From contig NZ_CP076620.1 of assembly GCF_020911725.1 (NCBI RefSeq), forward strand, positions 3,175,001 through 3,239,000: DNA of 64,000 nt, in the 5' to 3' direction. Origin of the DNA: Clostridium cadaveris. GTDB lineage: Bacteria > Bacillota > Clostridia > Clostridiales > Clostridiaceae. Both the position numbers and the translations under genes were made by a program. The notes under the pieces were generated by a model. It was given only the letters and a program-made list of their open reading frames with translations, searched no databases and had not been told where the DNA came from. Each line of letters opens with the position of its first letter. Positions within the stretch are counted from its first letter, which is position 1. This document shows positions 45,775-56,499 of the stretch, one piece after another.

Positions 45775-46394
45775 TATGCGTACACCTCCTCGATCTTGGA
45801 TACAGCATCCTTAGTTATTATTAGCTTTTCATACTTTAATAAATCATAAACATTTATGTTGTTAACTGGTACTACAGTTACTCCAGGAATGTTTCTAGCT
45901 GATTTATATACATTCTCATTTGATTCAGCAGTAACTATTAAAGCTTTCTTAACTTCAAATGCATTTATCATTTTTATCATTTCTTTAGTCTTTGGAGTTT
46001 CTAAAGATAAATCTTCTAAAACAATCATCTCATTTTCTTGAACTTTGCTTGTTAGAACTGATTTCATAGCAACTCTTCTCATGCTCTTTGGAACAGATAC
46101 TCTGTAGCTTCTTGGCTTTGGAGCAAATACTATTCCTCCATGTATCCATTGTGGAGCTCTGATAGATCCTTGTCTTGCTCTTCCAGTTCCTTTTTGTCTC
46201 CAAGGCTTAATTCCGCCTCCTGAAACTTCAGCTCTTGTCTTAGCTGATTGTGTTCCTTGTCTTTTGTTAGCAAGTAATGCAACAACAACTTGATGAACAG
46301 CAGCTTCGCTTATGTTAGCGCTGAATACTGTTTCTGCTAATTGCATATCTCCAACTTTTTGTCCTTCTTTGTTAAATAATCCTACTGTAGGCAT
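45774..46394 (-). CDS. rplD: 50S ribosomal protein L4
   Basis: This 206-residue protein has an extended loop reaching the exit tunnel ([20 protein letters not shown]). The start [18 protein letters not shown] is typical. In E. coli it also represses its operon by acting on the S10 leader; whether it does so here is unknown, but a structured rpsJ leader is present. Confidence 0.98.
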   Translation of the reverse strand: MPTVGLFNKEGQKVGDMQLAETVFSANISEAAVHQVVVALLANKRQGTQSAKTRAEVSGGGIKPWRQKGTGRARQGSIRAPQWIHGGIVFAPKPRSYRVSVPKSMRRVAMKSVLTSKVQENEMIVLEDLSLETPKTKEMIKMINAFEVKKALIVTAESNENVYKSARNIPGVTVVPVNNINVYDLLKYEKLIITKDAVSKIEEVYA

Positions 46395-46418
46395 TCTGCA
46401 TCCTCCTTTCTTCTATAA

Positions 46419-47048
46419 TTAAGCTTTCACGCTATTTCTTATTATTACCATGCCCTTGTTTGGTCCTGGTACTCCACCCTTTATTAAGATAACGTTCTTT
46501 TCTGGCATTACCTTAACAACTTCTAGGTTTAATACTGTTGTTTTAACAGCTCCCATGTGACCTGGCATTCTCTTATTCTTGAATGTTCTTGATGGATCTG
46601 AAGATGCTCCCATTGAACCTACTGCTCTATGGAACTTAGAACCGTGAGACATTGGTCCTCTATGAGCATTCCATCTCTTTATAGTTCCTTGGAATCCCTT
46701 ACCCTTAGATATTCCGCTTACGTCAACTTTATCTCCAACTGCAAATATGTCAGCCTTGATTTCAGTTCCAACTTCGTATGCACTAACATCCTCTAGTCTG
46801 AATTCTCTTATATATCTCTTTACGTTAACTCCAGCTTTCTTGAATACACCAGTCTTTGGCTTGTTAACAAGTTTCTCTCTTATATCACCAAATCCTACTT
46901 GTATTGCTTCATATCCATCGCTTTCTACAGTTTTCTTTTGAAGAACTACACATGGACCAGCTTCTACAACTGTTACTGGAATTACTTTCCCTTGTTCATT
47001 AAATATTTGGGTCATTCCTACTTTTTTACCCATTATAGCTTTTTTCAT
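46419..47048 (-). CDS. rplC: 50S ribosomal protein L3
   Basis: This 209-residue early-assembly protein has a tip that reaches the peptidyl-transferase centre ([20 protein letters not shown]). The start [20 protein letters not shown] is typical. Two perfect hairpins lie in the 90-nt spacer after rpsJ, directly upstream of this gene. Confidence 0.98.
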   Translation of the reverse strand: MKKAIMGKKVGMTQIFNEQGKVIPVTVVEAGPCVVLQKKTVESDGYEAIQVGFGDIREKLVNKPKTGVFKKAGVNVKRYIREFRLEDVSAYEVGTEIKADIFAVGDKVDVSGISKGKGFQGTIKRWNAHRGPMSHGSKFHRAVGSMGASSDPSRTFKNKRMPGHMGAVKTTVLNLEVVKVMPEKNVILIKGGVPGPNKGMVIIRNSVKA

Positions 47049-47075
47049 TCAATACACCTCCTAAACATATTAGCG

Positions 47076-47119
47076 GATCACAGTGTGATCATAATAGTTC
47101 GTAATAGTTATCTATTACG
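47076..47119 (-). other. Two tandem perfect hairpins between rpsJ and rplC
   Basis: CGTAATAG / CTATTACG with loop TTAT (47100-47119) and GATCACA / TGTGATC around one base (47076-47090) stand 9 nt apart in the spacer. No T-run follows, so they are not plain terminators; they may mark a processing or regulatory site. Confidence 0.55.
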
Positions 47120-47138
47120 CGTACATTTTATGCACGTT

Positions 47139-47447
47139 TTATAGCTTTATCTCAATATCTACACCTGCTGGTAAGTCTAATCTCATTAATGCATCAACTG
47201 TCTTTGGTGATGGATTAACGATATCTATAAGTCTCTTGTGAGTTCTTATTTCAAATTGCTCTCTTGAGTCCTTATACTTATGAGGAGCTCTTAATATTGT
47301 AACAACATCTTTCTCAGTTGGTAGTGGCACTGGTCCAGCTACTTTAGCTCCAGTTGACTTAGCAGTCTCAACTATTCTCTCAGCTGATTGATCTAGTATT
47401 GTGTGATCAAAAGCCTTTAATCTGATTCTTATTTTTTGTTTTGACAT
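47139..47447 (-). CDS. rpsJ: 30S ribosomal protein S10 (NusE)
   Basis: This 102-residue head protein is also the NusE partner of NusB/NusG in antitermination. It has [20 protein letters not shown] and [20 protein letters not shown]. The frame is open to 47489, but GGAGGG lies 8 nt before the ATG at 47447 (MSKQK), giving the exact family length. It is the first gene of the S10-spc-alpha super-operon. Confidence 0.98.
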   Translation of the reverse strand: MSKQKIRIRLKAFDHTILDQSAERIVETAKSTGAKVAGPVPLPTEKDVVTILRAPHKYKDSREQFEIRTHKRLIDIVNPSPKTVDALMRLDLPAGVDIEIKL

Positions 47448-47648
47448 TTTCATTCCCTCCTTTTCTTGTACGCTTACCTTACTACGCACAACAGGGATTT
47501 ATTCTATAAACTGTTCCGGGTGTTTCCTAATTAACAACACAAAACAGCGCAATATCCCTGTCGTTGGATTCGAAGATCCAAACATACTCAGTGAGAATTC
47601 CCCCTAAGTTCGGCAACCTCTCACCTCATCGCACTATAGCTTCACAAC
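47448..47648 (-). ncRNA. Structured ~200-nt leader of rpsJ (S10 operon)
   Basis: Between the promoter and rpsJ the minus-strand RNA can form several stems in order: GTGAGA / TCTCAC, TTGGAT / ATCCAA with a 6-nt loop, and a long-range ACAGGGAT / ATCCCTGT stem closing a domain. That domain contains CTGTT / AACAG and GTGTT / AACAC. This looks like a multi-stem r-protein control leader. It does not look like the E. coli S10 leader in sequence, and the ligand is unknown. Confidence 0.6.
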
Positions 47649-47654
47649 TATTTC

Positions 47655-47683
47655 ATTATACTATATTTTTTAAGGCTTTACAA
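47655..47683 (-). promoter_or_regulatory. Promoter of the S10-spc-alpha super-operon
   Basis: On the minus strand TTGTAA (47678-47683) and TATAAT (47655-47660) have a 17-nt spacer, upstream of the structured rpsJ leader. Confidence 0.65.
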
Positions 47684-47835
47684 GCATTTTTTATTTTGCA
47701 TTTTTAGGTATTATTTTGAATACCTCTTTAATGCGCTTTTTAAATTATATAGCTTATTTTTATTTATTTCAATATATTTTTTTAATTTCCACAAATTTAT
47801 ATAATTTACCTAGATTATATAGTTTGTTCAAAAAG

Positions 47836-47876
47836 AAAAGAGGAATCTAGGAAGACATCTCCCTAATTCCTCTTTT
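47836..47876 (-). terminator. Terminator of the str operon (after tuf)
   Basis: A 15-bp stem with one bulged C (AAAAGAGGAAT..TAGG / CCTAATTCCTCTTTT) is followed on the minus strand by TCTTTTTG. It ends transcription before the S10 promoter. Confidence 0.88.
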
Positions 47877-47955
47877 AGAACTCTCCTTGAAATTATATTG
47901 CGCTAAAAATAATCTCTAGGCTTTTGATTTGCGCACATCAAAACTTTTCTTTCCA

Positions 47956-47995
47956 CTGACTTTATAAATTTTTGCGCAAAAATTTATAAAGTCAG
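47956..47995. repeat. 40-bp perfect palindrome downstream of tuf
   Basis: The left half is CTGACTTTATAAATTTTTGC and the right half is its exact reverse complement, with no loop. No T-run follows, so it is not a standard terminator. Confidence 0.85.
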
Positions 47996-48075
47996 CTTCC
48001 AGCATAAATTCCCATCAGTTCTAATGGTACTTTAAAATTTATTTTAATTAAAAAGATTTAAATTCTTGATTAAAA

Positions 48076-49269
48076 TTACTCTATTATGCTAGTAACAACT
48101 CCAGAACCTACTGTTCTTCCACCTTCTCTGATAGCGAATCTTAGTCCTTCGTCCATTGCTACTTCTGTTATTAATTCAACATTCATGTCGATATGGTCTC
48201 CTGGCATTACCATTTCCATTCCTTCTGGTAACTTGATTGATCCTGTAACGTCAGTTGTTCTGAAATAGAATTGTGGTCTATATCCATCAAAGAATGGAGT
48301 ATGTCTTCCACCTTCTTCTTTCTTAAGTACGTATACTTGACCTACGAACTTCTTGTGAGGATGTACTGATCCAACTTTTGCTAGTACTTGACCTCTTTCG
48401 ATATCTGTTCTTTGGATTCCTCTTAATAGTGCTCCTATGTTGTCTCCAGCTTGCGCTTCGTCTAGTAACTTTCTGAACATTTCTATTCCTGTTACTACTG
48501 TCTTTCTCTTCTCTTCGCTTAATCCTACGATATCTACTTCGTCTCCTACGTGTAGTATTCCTCTCTCAACTCTTCCTGTTGCAACTGTTCCTCTTCCAGT
48601 GATTGTGAATACATCTTCTACTGGCATTAAGAATGGCTTATCTGTTGCTCTTTCTGGAGTTGGGATATAGCTATCTACTGCTTCCATTAATTCAACTATA
48701 CACTTAGTTGCTTCTGGATCTGTTGGATTTTCTAATGCTTTTAATGCTGATCCTACTATTATTGGAGTATCGTCTCCTGGGAAATCATACTCATTTAATA
48801 GTTCTCTTACTTCCATTTCTACTAATTCAATTAGTTCTGGATCGTCTACCATATCTGCTTTATTTAAGAATACTACTATGTAGTTAACTCCAACTCTTGA
48901 AGCTAGTAGTATATGCTCTCTTGTTTGAGGCATTGGACCATCTGCTGCTGATACAACTAGTATAGCTCCGTCCATTTGTGCTGCTCCTGTTATCATGTTC
49001 TTAACGTAGTCAGCGTGGCCTGGGCAGTCAACGTGTGCATAGTGTCTGTTCTCTGTTTGATACTCTACGTGTGCAGTGTTGATTGTAATTCCTCTTTCTT
49101 TTTCTTCTGGTGCCTTATCTATTTCGTCATACTTAAACGCATCTGCATATCCTTGGTTTGCTAAAACCGTTGTGATTGCAGCTGTTAATGTTGTCTTACC
49201 GTGGTCTACGTGTCCTATTGTTCCGATATTTACGTGTGGCTTATTTCTTTCAAATTTTGCCTTTGCCAT
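48076..49269 (-). CDS. tuf: Elongation factor Tu
   Basis: This 397-residue GTPase delivers aminoacyl-tRNA to the ribosome. G-domain motifs are GHVDHGKT (19-26), DCPGH and NKAD. The C-terminal [18 protein letters not shown] and [13 protein letters not shown] are canonical. Last gene of the str operon, 98 nt after fusA; its terminator lies about 200 nt downstream, beyond the palindrome. Confidence 0.99.
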   Translation of the reverse strand: MAKAKFERNKPHVNIGTIGHVDHGKTTLTAAITTVLANQGYADAFKYDEIDKAPEEKERGITINTAHVEYQTENRHYAHVDCPGHADYVKNMITGAAQMDGAILVVSAADGPMPQTREHILLASRVGVNYIVVFLNKADMVDDPELIELVEMEVRELLNEYDFPGDDTPIIVGSALKALENPTDPEATKCIVELMEAVDSYIPTPERATDKPFLMPVEDVFTITGRGTVATGRVERGILHVGDEVDIVGLSEEKRKTVVTGIEMFRKLLDEAQAGDNIGALLRGIQRTDIERGQVLAKVGSVHPHKKFVGQVYVLKKEEGGRHTPFFDGYRPQFYFRTTDVTGSIKLPEGMEMVMPGDHIDMNVELITEVAMDEGLRFAIREGGRTVGSGVVTSIIE

Positions 49270-49367
49270 TTTTCTATTCCTCCTTGCAGATCATATATTA
49301 TTAATATTATTATAATCTTTTTTTATTAATCTTAAAAGTTATAAATTTTTATCGATAAGAATTTTTA

Positions 49368-51431
49368 TTATTTCTTACCAACTATTTGTTCTTGAATGCT
49401 CTTTGGAACTTCTTCATAGTGATCGAATTCCATTGAGTAAACTCCTCTACCTTGAGTTCTTGATCTAAGTACAGTTGCGTATCCAAACATTTCTGAAAGT
49501 GGAACGAAAGATCTTATAACTTGTGCTCCATTTCTTGGATCCATACCTTCGATTCTTCCTCTTCTAGAGTTTATATCTCCAATAACGTCTCCCATGTACT
49601 CTTCTGGTACAACTACTTCAACCTTCATCATAGGCTCAAGTAATGCTGGATCAGCCTTAGCCATAGCATTCTTAAATGCCATAGATCCAGCGATCTTAAA
49701 TGCCATTTCTGATGAGTCAACATCATGGTATGATCCATCAAATAACTTAACTTTAAAGTTAATTGTTTGGTATCCACCAATAACACCGCTCTCACAAGCT
49801 TCTCTAATTCCATTATCTACAGCTGGTATATATTCTCTTGGAATAGCTCCTCCAACTATAGCATTTTCAAATGTATATTCTCCTTCAGTTGGACTCATTT
49901 CAATCCAACAATGTCCGTATTGTCCACGTCCACCTGATTGTCTTACAAACTTACCTTCAGCTTGAACAGTCTTTCTGATAGTTTCTTTGTATGCAACTTG
50001 TGGTTGACCAACGTTACACTCAACTTTAAACTCTCTTTGAAGTCTGTCAACAATTATTTCAAGGTGTAACTCACCCATACCTGCTATTATTGTTTGACCA
50101 GTTTCTTGATCAGTATAAGTCTTAAAAGTTGGGTCTTCTTCTGCAAGTTTTGCAAGTGCAATACCCATCTTTTCTTGACCAGCTTTTGTTTTTGGTTCTA
50201 TAGCTACACGAATAACTGGTTCTGGGAATTCCATAGACTCTAGGATTACTGGTGCATTATCAGCACATAAAGTATCTCCTGTAGTTGTTTCTTTAAGACC
50301 AACTACAGCTCCTAAGTCTCCAGCTCTTAATTCTGCAACTTCTTGTCTATGGTTAGCATGCATCTTAACAAGTCTACCGATTCTTTCTTTCTTACCCTTT
50401 GTGGAATTTAATACATATGTACCACTTTCCATTATTCCTGAGTAAACTCTTGTGAAAGCTAATCTTCCAACGAATGGGTCAGTAGCTATTTTAAATGCTA
50501 ATGCTGACATTGGCTCGTCGTCGCTAGCATGTCTATCCATTTCTTCTCCAGTTGATGGATCTGTTCCCTTTATAGCTGGAATATCTAGTGGTGATGGCAT
50601 GTAAGCAACTACTGCATCTATCATTTCTTGAACACCTTTGTTCTTATATGATGTTCCACATAGAACTGGTATCATTTGGTTAGATATAGTAGCTTTTCTT
50701 ATTCCTATCTTTAACTCTTCAACAGTTAACTCTTCACCTTCTAAGTATTTCATCATTAATTCTTCATCTGTTTCTGCAACAGCTTCAACTAATGCCATTC
50801 TATACTCTTCTGCTTTATCCTTAAGCTCTGCTGGAACCTCAACCTTTTCTATTTCAGTTCCTAAGTCGTTCTTATGAAGGATAGCAATATTCTCAACTAA
50901 GTCTACCATTCCTACGAATTGATCTTCTTGACCTATTGGAATTTGTATTGGAACTGCATTTGCTTTTAATCTATCTCTTATAGAATCTATACAAGCATAG
51001 AAATCAGCACCTGTAGCATCCATCTTATTTACATATACCATTCTTGGTACTTCGTATTTATCCGCTTGCCTCCAAACAGTTTCTGTTTGTGGTTCAACTC
51101 CACTCTTTGCATCTAAAACTGTTACAGATCCGTCAAGAACTCTTAGAGATCTTTCAACCTCAACTGTAAAGTCTACGTGTCCTGGTGTGTCGATTATATT
51201 TATTACATGGCCTTGCCATTCACATGTTGTTGCAGCAGAAGTGATTGTTATTCCCCTCTCCTTCTCTTGCGCCATCCAGTCCATTTGAGATTCACCTTCG
51301 TGAGTCTCACCTATCTTATGTGTTTTTCCTGTGTAGAATAATATACGCTCCGTAGTAGTAGTTTTACCAGCATCTATGTGAGCCATGATTCCTATATTAC
51401 GGAACTTATCTAATGGAAACTCTCTTGCCAC
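49368..51431 (-). CDS. fusA: Elongation factor G
   Basis: This 687-residue translocase has G1 AHIDAGKT (17-24), [20 protein letters not shown] and the domain IV loop [12 protein letters not shown]. This is canonical EF-G, not the FusB-like second paralogue, by position and motifs. It lies between rpsG and tuf, with a perfect hairpin in the rpsG-fusA spacer. Confidence 0.98.
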   Translation of the reverse strand: MAREFPLDKFRNIGIMAHIDAGKTTTTERILFYTGKTHKIGETHEGESQMDWMAQEKERGITITSAATTCEWQGHVINIIDTPGHVDFTVEVERSLRVLDGSVTVLDAKSGVEPQTETVWRQADKYEVPRMVYVNKMDATGADFYACIDSIRDRLKANAVPIQIPIGQEDQFVGMVDLVENIAILHKNDLGTEIEKVEVPAELKDKAEEYRMALVEAVAETDEELMMKYLEGEELTVEELKIGIRKATISNQMIPVLCGTSYKNKGVQEMIDAVVAYMPSPLDIPAIKGTDPSTGEEMDRHASDDEPMSALAFKIATDPFVGRLAFTRVYSGIMESGTYVLNSTKGKKERIGRLVKMHANHRQEVAELRAGDLGAVVGLKETTTGDTLCADNAPVILESMEFPEPVIRVAIEPKTKAGQEKMGIALAKLAEEDPTFKTYTDQETGQTIIAGMGELHLEIIVDRLQREFKVECNVGQPQVAYKETIRKTVQAEGKFVRQSGGRGQYGHCWIEMSPTEGEYTFENAIVGGAIPREYIPAVDNGIREACESGVIGGYQTINFKVKLFDGSYHDVDSSEMAFKIAGSMAFKNAMAKADPALLEPMMKVEVVVPEEYMGDVIGDINSRRGRIEGMDPRNGAQVIRSFVPLSEMFGYATVLRSRTQGRGVYSMEFDHYEEVPKSIQEQIVGKK

Positions 51432-51469
51432 TCTTAGTTCCTCCTCTCAGTTGCGATTTAAAATTCGAC

Positions 51470-51502
51470 AAAACTGTTTTGGTTTATAACCAAAACAGTT
51501 TT
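51470..51502 (-). other. Perfect hairpin between rpsG and fusA
   Basis: The 13-bp stem AAAACTGTTTTGG / CCAAAACAGTTTT has a 7-nt loop and starts 5 nt after rpsG. On the minus strand only four Ts end the stem and GTCG follows, so termination would be partial at most. Confidence 0.65.
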
Positions 51503-51506
51503 AGTA

Positions 51507-52004
<498 letters not shown>

Positions 52005-52107
52005 TTAAGATCATCGGTACTCGACTCTGCGTCGCAAAGCGCTCTAATCTTCTGCTTCTATATATAATAAACGCTGAAGACATCGCACTAATTAACGAGT
52101 TATCAAA

Positions 52108-52485
52108 TTACTTTTGCTTTGGTCTCTTAGCACCGTACTTGGATCTTCCTTGAAGTCTGTTAGCTACTCCTGCACAGTCAAGTGCTCCTCTAACTATATG
52201 GTATCTTACACCAGGAAGGTCCTTAACTCTACCACCTCTTATAAGAACAACTGAGTGCTCTTGTAAGTTATGGCCTATTCCACCAATGTATGCTGTTACT
52301 TCATATCCATTAGTAAGTCTAACTCTGGCAATTTTTCTAAGCGCTGAGTTTGGCTTCTTTGGAGTAGTAGTTTTAACTACTGTGCATACTCCTCTCTTTT
52401 GAGGGCACTCCTTAAGTGCTGGTGCTGTTGATTTAGTTGCTACTGTCTTTCTGCCTTTTCTAACTAATTGGCTTATAGTTGGCAT
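52108..52485 (-). CDS. rpsL: 30S ribosomal protein S12
   Basis: This 125-residue decoding-centre protein has the streptomycin-related loop [18 protein letters not shown] and the [16 protein letters not shown] segment. The residues at the classical resistance positions look wild-type (Lys in PKKPN). First r-protein of the str operon after the ybxF-like gene. Confidence 0.98.
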   Translation of the reverse strand: MPTISQLVRKGRKTVATKSTAPALKECPQKRGVCTVVKTTTPKKPNSALRKIARVRLTNGYEVTAYIGGIGHNLQEHSVVLIRGGRVKDLPGVRYHIVRGALDCAGVANRLQGRSKYGAKRPKQK

Positions 52486-52542
52486 TAATTTTCACCTCCT
52501 AATTTTTTTTAATTAAACAATCTATATAAATAAGTTGATAGC

Positions 52543-52785
52543 TTATTTAATTAAAATCGCTGTAGCTGAAGCAGCTACTTGAATTCCGCATAATCTTCCA
52601 AGCTCTCTCATTGTATCTACATATACTATATCTACATTTTTTTCATTCGCTTTTTTGATTAAAGGACTTACAAGTTTCTCTTCCACATCTTTTGCTACAT
52701 AAAGAGTTTTGCAATTATCATTGCTTATTGCTTTAGCAGCTTGTTTTATTCCTACTACATGCTTTTCTTTTATTCTGTCTACCAT
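52543..52785 (-). CDS. L7Ae-family RNA-binding protein (YbxF-like)
   Basis: This 80-residue L7Ae/L30e/YbxF-type protein binds kink-turn RNA. It has VGIKQAAKAISNDNCKTLYVAKD near the start and the conserved VDTMRELGRLCGIQVAASA at the end. In B. subtilis and many Firmicutes the gene lies just before rpsL, as here. The ribosome site is GGGAGG. Its cellular RNA target is not defined. Confidence 0.92.
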   Translation of the reverse strand: MVDRIKEKHVVGIKQAAKAISNDNCKTLYVAKDVEEKLVSPLIKKANEKNVDIVYVDTMRELGRLCGIQVAASATAILIK

Positions 52786-52810
52786 GCTACTCCCTCCCCA
52801 TAAGAATTAT

Positions 52811-52841
52811 ATGGAGACAACTTTTAACAAATTGCCTCCAT
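52811..52841 (-). other. Leader hairpin upstream of the YbxF-like gene
   Basis: A 10-bp stem with one G-U pair (ATGGAGGCAA / TTGTCTCCAT, minus strand) has an 11-nt loop and lies between the promoter and the ybxF-like ribosome site. No kink-turn was evident. Confidence 0.55.
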
Positions 52842-52902
52842 TTAAGTACATGTTAGACAATGTCATGACTTATTTTTAAATTATTAAAATCACACAAAAT
52901 TT

Positions 52903-52931
52903 ATTGTACCACCACATATAACTCATGTCAA
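52903..52931 (-). promoter_or_regulatory. Promoter of ybxF-rpsL-rpsG-fusA-tuf
   Basis: TTGACA (52926-52931) and TACAAT (52903-52908) have a 17-nt spacer on the minus strand, 10 nt past the rpoC stop. No terminator precedes it, so rpoBC transcripts may also read through. Confidence 0.75.
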
Positions 52932-52941
52932 TAAAATATGT

Positions 52942-55900
52942 CTATTCTTCTATAGCGGTTGTTATATCCTCTTTTACCAAATCTTTATCAGTGCTTAATT
53001 TTACACTTTTATATTTTGGCATTCCTGTACCAGCTGGTATCAACTTACCAATGATTACATTTTCTTTTAATCCTATTAATGGATCTATCTTTCCTTTAAT
53101 AGCAGCATCAGTAAGTACTCTGGTTGTTTCTTGGAATGATGCTGCTGATAAGAATGAATCTGTTGCTAGAGCCGCTTTTGTAATTCCTAGAAGTACTTGT
53201 TCTCCTTGTGCTTCTTCTCCTCCATTTGCGATAGCTCTTTCATTTTCTTCTCTAAAGTCAAACATATCTATCATTGTTCCTGGAAGTAAATCTGTATCTC
53301 CTGACTCTAGAACTTTAACTTTTCTAGTCATCTGTCTTACAACAACTTCTAGATGCTTATCATTGATGTCAACACCTTGAAGTCTATATACTTTTTGAAC
53401 TTCAGATAGAAGATATCTTCTAACACCATCTATTCCTTTTATTTTTAGAATATCATGAGGGTTTACTGAACCTTCAGTGATTTCATCTCCAGCTTCAATT
53501 ACATCATCCTTAGATACTTTTAATCTTGATCCAAATGGAATATCATATTCCTTTGTCTCTCCATCATTTCCTGTAACTATAACAGTTCTCTTTTTCTTAG
53601 TATCATCTATAGAAACAGTACCTGCTATTTCAGTTACTATAGCTAATCCCTTTGGCTTTCTAGCTTCAAATAATTCTTCAACTCTAGGTAGACCTTGAGT
53701 TATATCTGATCCAGCAACTCCACCTGTGTGGAATGTTCTCATTGTAAGCTGTGTTCCTGGTTCACCGATTGACTGAGCAGCTATAATACCAACAGATTCT
53801 CCTATATTTATTTTTTGTGCAGTCGCCATGTTCATTCCATAACACTTAGCACATACCCCTACTTTGCAATTACATGTAAATACTGATCTGATTTTAACTC
53901 TCTTAACTCCAGCATCACTTACTTTCTCTGCAAGATCTAAATCCATATAAGTATCTCTTGGAACTAAGACTTCTCCTGTTTTAGGATGAAGTATGTCTTC
54001 AGCATTATATCTACCTGTTAATCTCTCTGTTAGAGGTTCTATAACTTCATTTCCTTCTTTAATCTCAGAAACGTAAATACCTTCTTTAGTTCCACAGTCC
54101 TCATCTCTAACTATAACGTCCTGGCTAACGTCAACAAGTCTTCTTGTTAAGTAACCTGAGTCAGCAGTCTTAAGGGCTGTATCGGCATTACCCTTTCTAG
54201 CACCGTGTGTAGATATGAAATATTCAAGTACATCTAGACCTTCTCTAAATGAAGCTTTGATTGGACGTTCTATGATCTTACCTGATGGATTAGCCATAAG
54301 TCCTCTCATACCTGCAAGCTGCTTTATCTGAGATTTGGATCCTCTCGCTCCTGAGTCTGCCATCATGAATATTGGATTAAATCTATCCAAGTTATCCATA
54401 AGTGCATTCGCTACATCCTCAGTAGTTTGAGTCCATTTATCTATTACAGAGTTATATCTTTCATCTTCTGATATAAGACCTCTCTTATAAAGTTTTTCTA
54501 TCTTATCTACAGTAGCTTCAGCATCCTTTAGAAGATCAACTTTTTGAGCCGGAACTATCATATCTGATGCTGCAACGGTTATTGCACCTATTGTAGAATA
54601 GTGATATCCTTTAGCCTTGATTTTATCAAGCATTATTGAAGTTTCAGTTGGACCTAACTTCATATAGCACTTATCAACAATCTTACCTAGTTTCTTTTTA
54701 TCGACTAAGAAATCAACTTCTAATTTGAATTGATTTTCTTCTTTGCTTCTATCAACAAAACCTAATACTTGAGGGATAGACTCATTAAAGATAATCTTTC
54801 CAACAGTAGTATCAATTATTCCTTGTCTTTCTACTCCATCTATAACCTTTGTTAATCTAACTTTGACTTTAGCGTGAAGAGAAACAACTTTATTTTCATA
54901 AGCCATTACAGCTTCGTCTGCAGACATGAAGCATTTTCCTTCGCCTGGCTCACCGTCTTTATCTAGTGTCAAGTAATATGATCCTAAAATCATATCCTGA
55001 GTAGGTACACAAACCGGCTTACCATCTGATGGCTTTAATATGTTGCTAGCTGCAAGCATTAAGAATCTTGATTCTGCTTGTGCTTCTACTGACAAAGGCA
55101 CATGGACAGCCATCTGGTCTCCATCGAAGTCAGCATTGTACGCTGTACATGCTAATGGATGAAGTTTTATAGCTCTTCCATCAACTAGAACTGGTTGGAA
55201 TGCTTGAATTCCTAGTCTATGAAGTGTAGGAGCACGGTTTAATAATACTGGGTGATCTTGAATTACTTCTTCTAATACATCCCATACTTGAGCCTGAACT
55301 CTTTCAACCATTCTCTTAGCACTCTTAATATTGTGAGCTACTCCACTTTCAACAAGCTTCTTCATAACAAAAGGTTTAAATAACTCTAAAGCCATTTCCT
55401 TTGGAAGACCGCATTGGTACATCTTTAACTCTGGACCAACAACTATAACTGATCTACCAGAATAGTCAACTCTCTTACCAAGTAAGTTTTGTCTAAATCT
55501 TCCTTGCTTTCCTTTTAACATATCTGATAAAGATTTAAGAGGTCTGTTTCCAGGTCCTGTTACAGGTCTTCCTCTTCTACCATTATCAATAAGAGCATCT
55601 ACTGCTTCTTGAAGCATTCTCTTTTCATTTCTAACTATGATGTCTGGTGCTCCTAAATCTAATAGCTTTTTAAGTCTGTTATTTCTATTTATAACTCTTC
55701 TGTAAAGATCATTTAAGTCTGAAGTAGCAAATCTTCCTCCATCTAATTGAACCATTGGTCTTAAATCTGGTGGAATAACAGGTATTACACTGATTATCAT
55801 CCATTCTGGCTTATTTCTAGATTTTCTAAATGATTCGATTACCTCTAGTCTTCTTATTATTCTGATCTTCTTTTGACCCGTACTAGTCTTTAGTTCTTCT

Positions 55901-56478
55901 TTTAATTCCTTAGAGCCTCTCTCTAAGTCAATTTCTTCTAAAAGCTTCTCAACGGCTTCTGCACCCATTCCAGCCTCGAAACTTTCTTCACCATATTTAT
56001 CAACTGCTTCTGCATACTCCTTCTCATTTAAAAGTTGTTTCTTTAGAAGCGGAGTTTCTTTAGGATCTAGCACAACATATGAAGCGAAGTATAATATCTT
56101 CTCTAAAGATCTTGGTGACATATCAAGAAGTAATCCCATTCTAGATGGAATACCCTTGAAGTACCATATGTGAGATACAGGGGCAGCAAGTTCTATATGC
56201 CCCATTCTCTCACGTCTTACTTTAGCCTTAGTTACTTCAACACCACAACGGTCACAGACTATTCCTTTATATCTAACTCTCTTATATTTACCACAGTGAC
56301 ACTCCCAGTCTTTCATAGGTCCAAAAATTCTTTCACAGAAAAGACCATCTCTTTCTGGTTTTAGTGTTCTATAGTTAATAGTTTCTGGTTTCTTTATTTC
56401 TCCTCTAGACCATTCTCTTATTTGCTCTGGGGAAGCTAAACCAATTTGTATAGCATCAAAATTGTTTAATTCAAACAA
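52942..56478 (-). CDS. rpoC: RNA polymerase beta' subunit
   Basis: This 1178-residue protein has the zinc site C60, C62, C75 and C78 ([20 protein letters not shown]). The catalytic metal site is in the [12 protein letters not shown] motif near residue 450, and a second zinc-type cluster is [11 protein letters not shown]. The start codon is TTG at 56478, with GGAGG 8 nt before it. It follows rpoB by 21 nt. Standard Firmicute length, no large insertions. Confidence 0.98.
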   Translation of the reverse strand: MFELNNFDAIQIGLASPEQIREWSRGEIKKPETINYRTLKPERDGLFCERIFGPMKDWECHCGKYKRVRYKGIVCDRCGVEVTKAKVRRERMGHIELAAPVSHIWYFKGIPSRMGLLLDMSPRSLEKILYFASYVVLDPKETPLLKKQLLNEKEYAEAVDKYGEESFEAGMGAEAVEKLLEEIDLERGSKELKEELKTSTGQKKIRIIRRLEVIESFRKSRNKPEWMIISVIPVIPPDLRPMVQLDGGRFATSDLNDLYRRVINRNNRLKKLLDLGAPDIIVRNEKRMLQEAVDALIDNGRRGRPVTGPGNRPLKSLSDMLKGKQGRFRQNLLGKRVDYSGRSVIVVGPELKMYQCGLPKEMALELFKPFVMKKLVESGVAHNIKSAKRMVERVQAQVWDVLEEVIQDHPVLLNRAPTLHRLGIQAFQPVLVDGRAIKLHPLACTAYNADFDGDQMAVHVPLSVEAQAESRFLMLAASNILKPSDGKPVCVPTQDMILGSYYLTLDKDGEPGEGKCFMSADEAVMAYENKVVSLHAKVKVRLTKVIDGVERQGIIDTTVGKIIFNESIPQVLGFVDRSKEENQFKLEVDFLVDKKKLGKIVDKCYMKLGPTETSIMLDKIKAKGYHYSTIGAITVAASDMIVPAQKVDLLKDAEATVDKIEKLYKRGLISEDERYNSVIDKWTQTTEDVANALMDNLDRFNPIFMMADSGARGSKSQIKQLAGMRGLMANPSGKIIERPIKASFREGLDVLEYFISTHGARKGNADTALKTADSGYLTRRLVDVSQDVIVRDEDCGTKEGIYVSEIKEGNEVIEPLTERLTGRYNAEDILHPKTGEVLVPRDTYMDLDLAEKVSDAGVKRVKIRSVFTCNCKVGVCAKCYGMNMATAQKINIGESVGIIAAQSIGEPGTQLTMRTFHTGGVAGSDITQGLPRVEELFEARKPKGLAIVTEIAGTVSIDDTKKKRTVIVTGNDGETKEYDIPFGSRLKVSKDDVIEAGDEITEGSVNPHDILKIKGIDGVRRYLLSEVQKVYRLQGVDINDKHLEVVVRQMTRKVKVLESGDTDLLPGTMIDMFDFREENERAIANGGEEAQGEQVLLGITKAALATDSFLSAASFQETTRVLTDAAIKGKIDPLIGLKENVIIGKLIPAGTGMPKYKSVKLSTDKDLVKEDITTAIEE

Positions 56479-56499
56479 GGGTGTATCCTCCCTTCAAAA

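Larger units (their letters stand above)
47684..48075. other. Spacer between tuf and the S10 promoter
   Basis: This spacer holds the tuf terminator (47836-47876), a 40-bp perfect palindrome (47956-47995) with two further TTGCGC words nearby, and otherwise AT-rich DNA with no open frame. Confidence 0.6.

Noticed and set aside
47560-47620. tRNA-like stretch with GGATTCGAAGATCC near GTTGCCGAAC
   Set aside because: The T-loop-like word is a simple stem of the rpsJ leader. No acceptor, D or anticodon arm of correct spacing could be formed.
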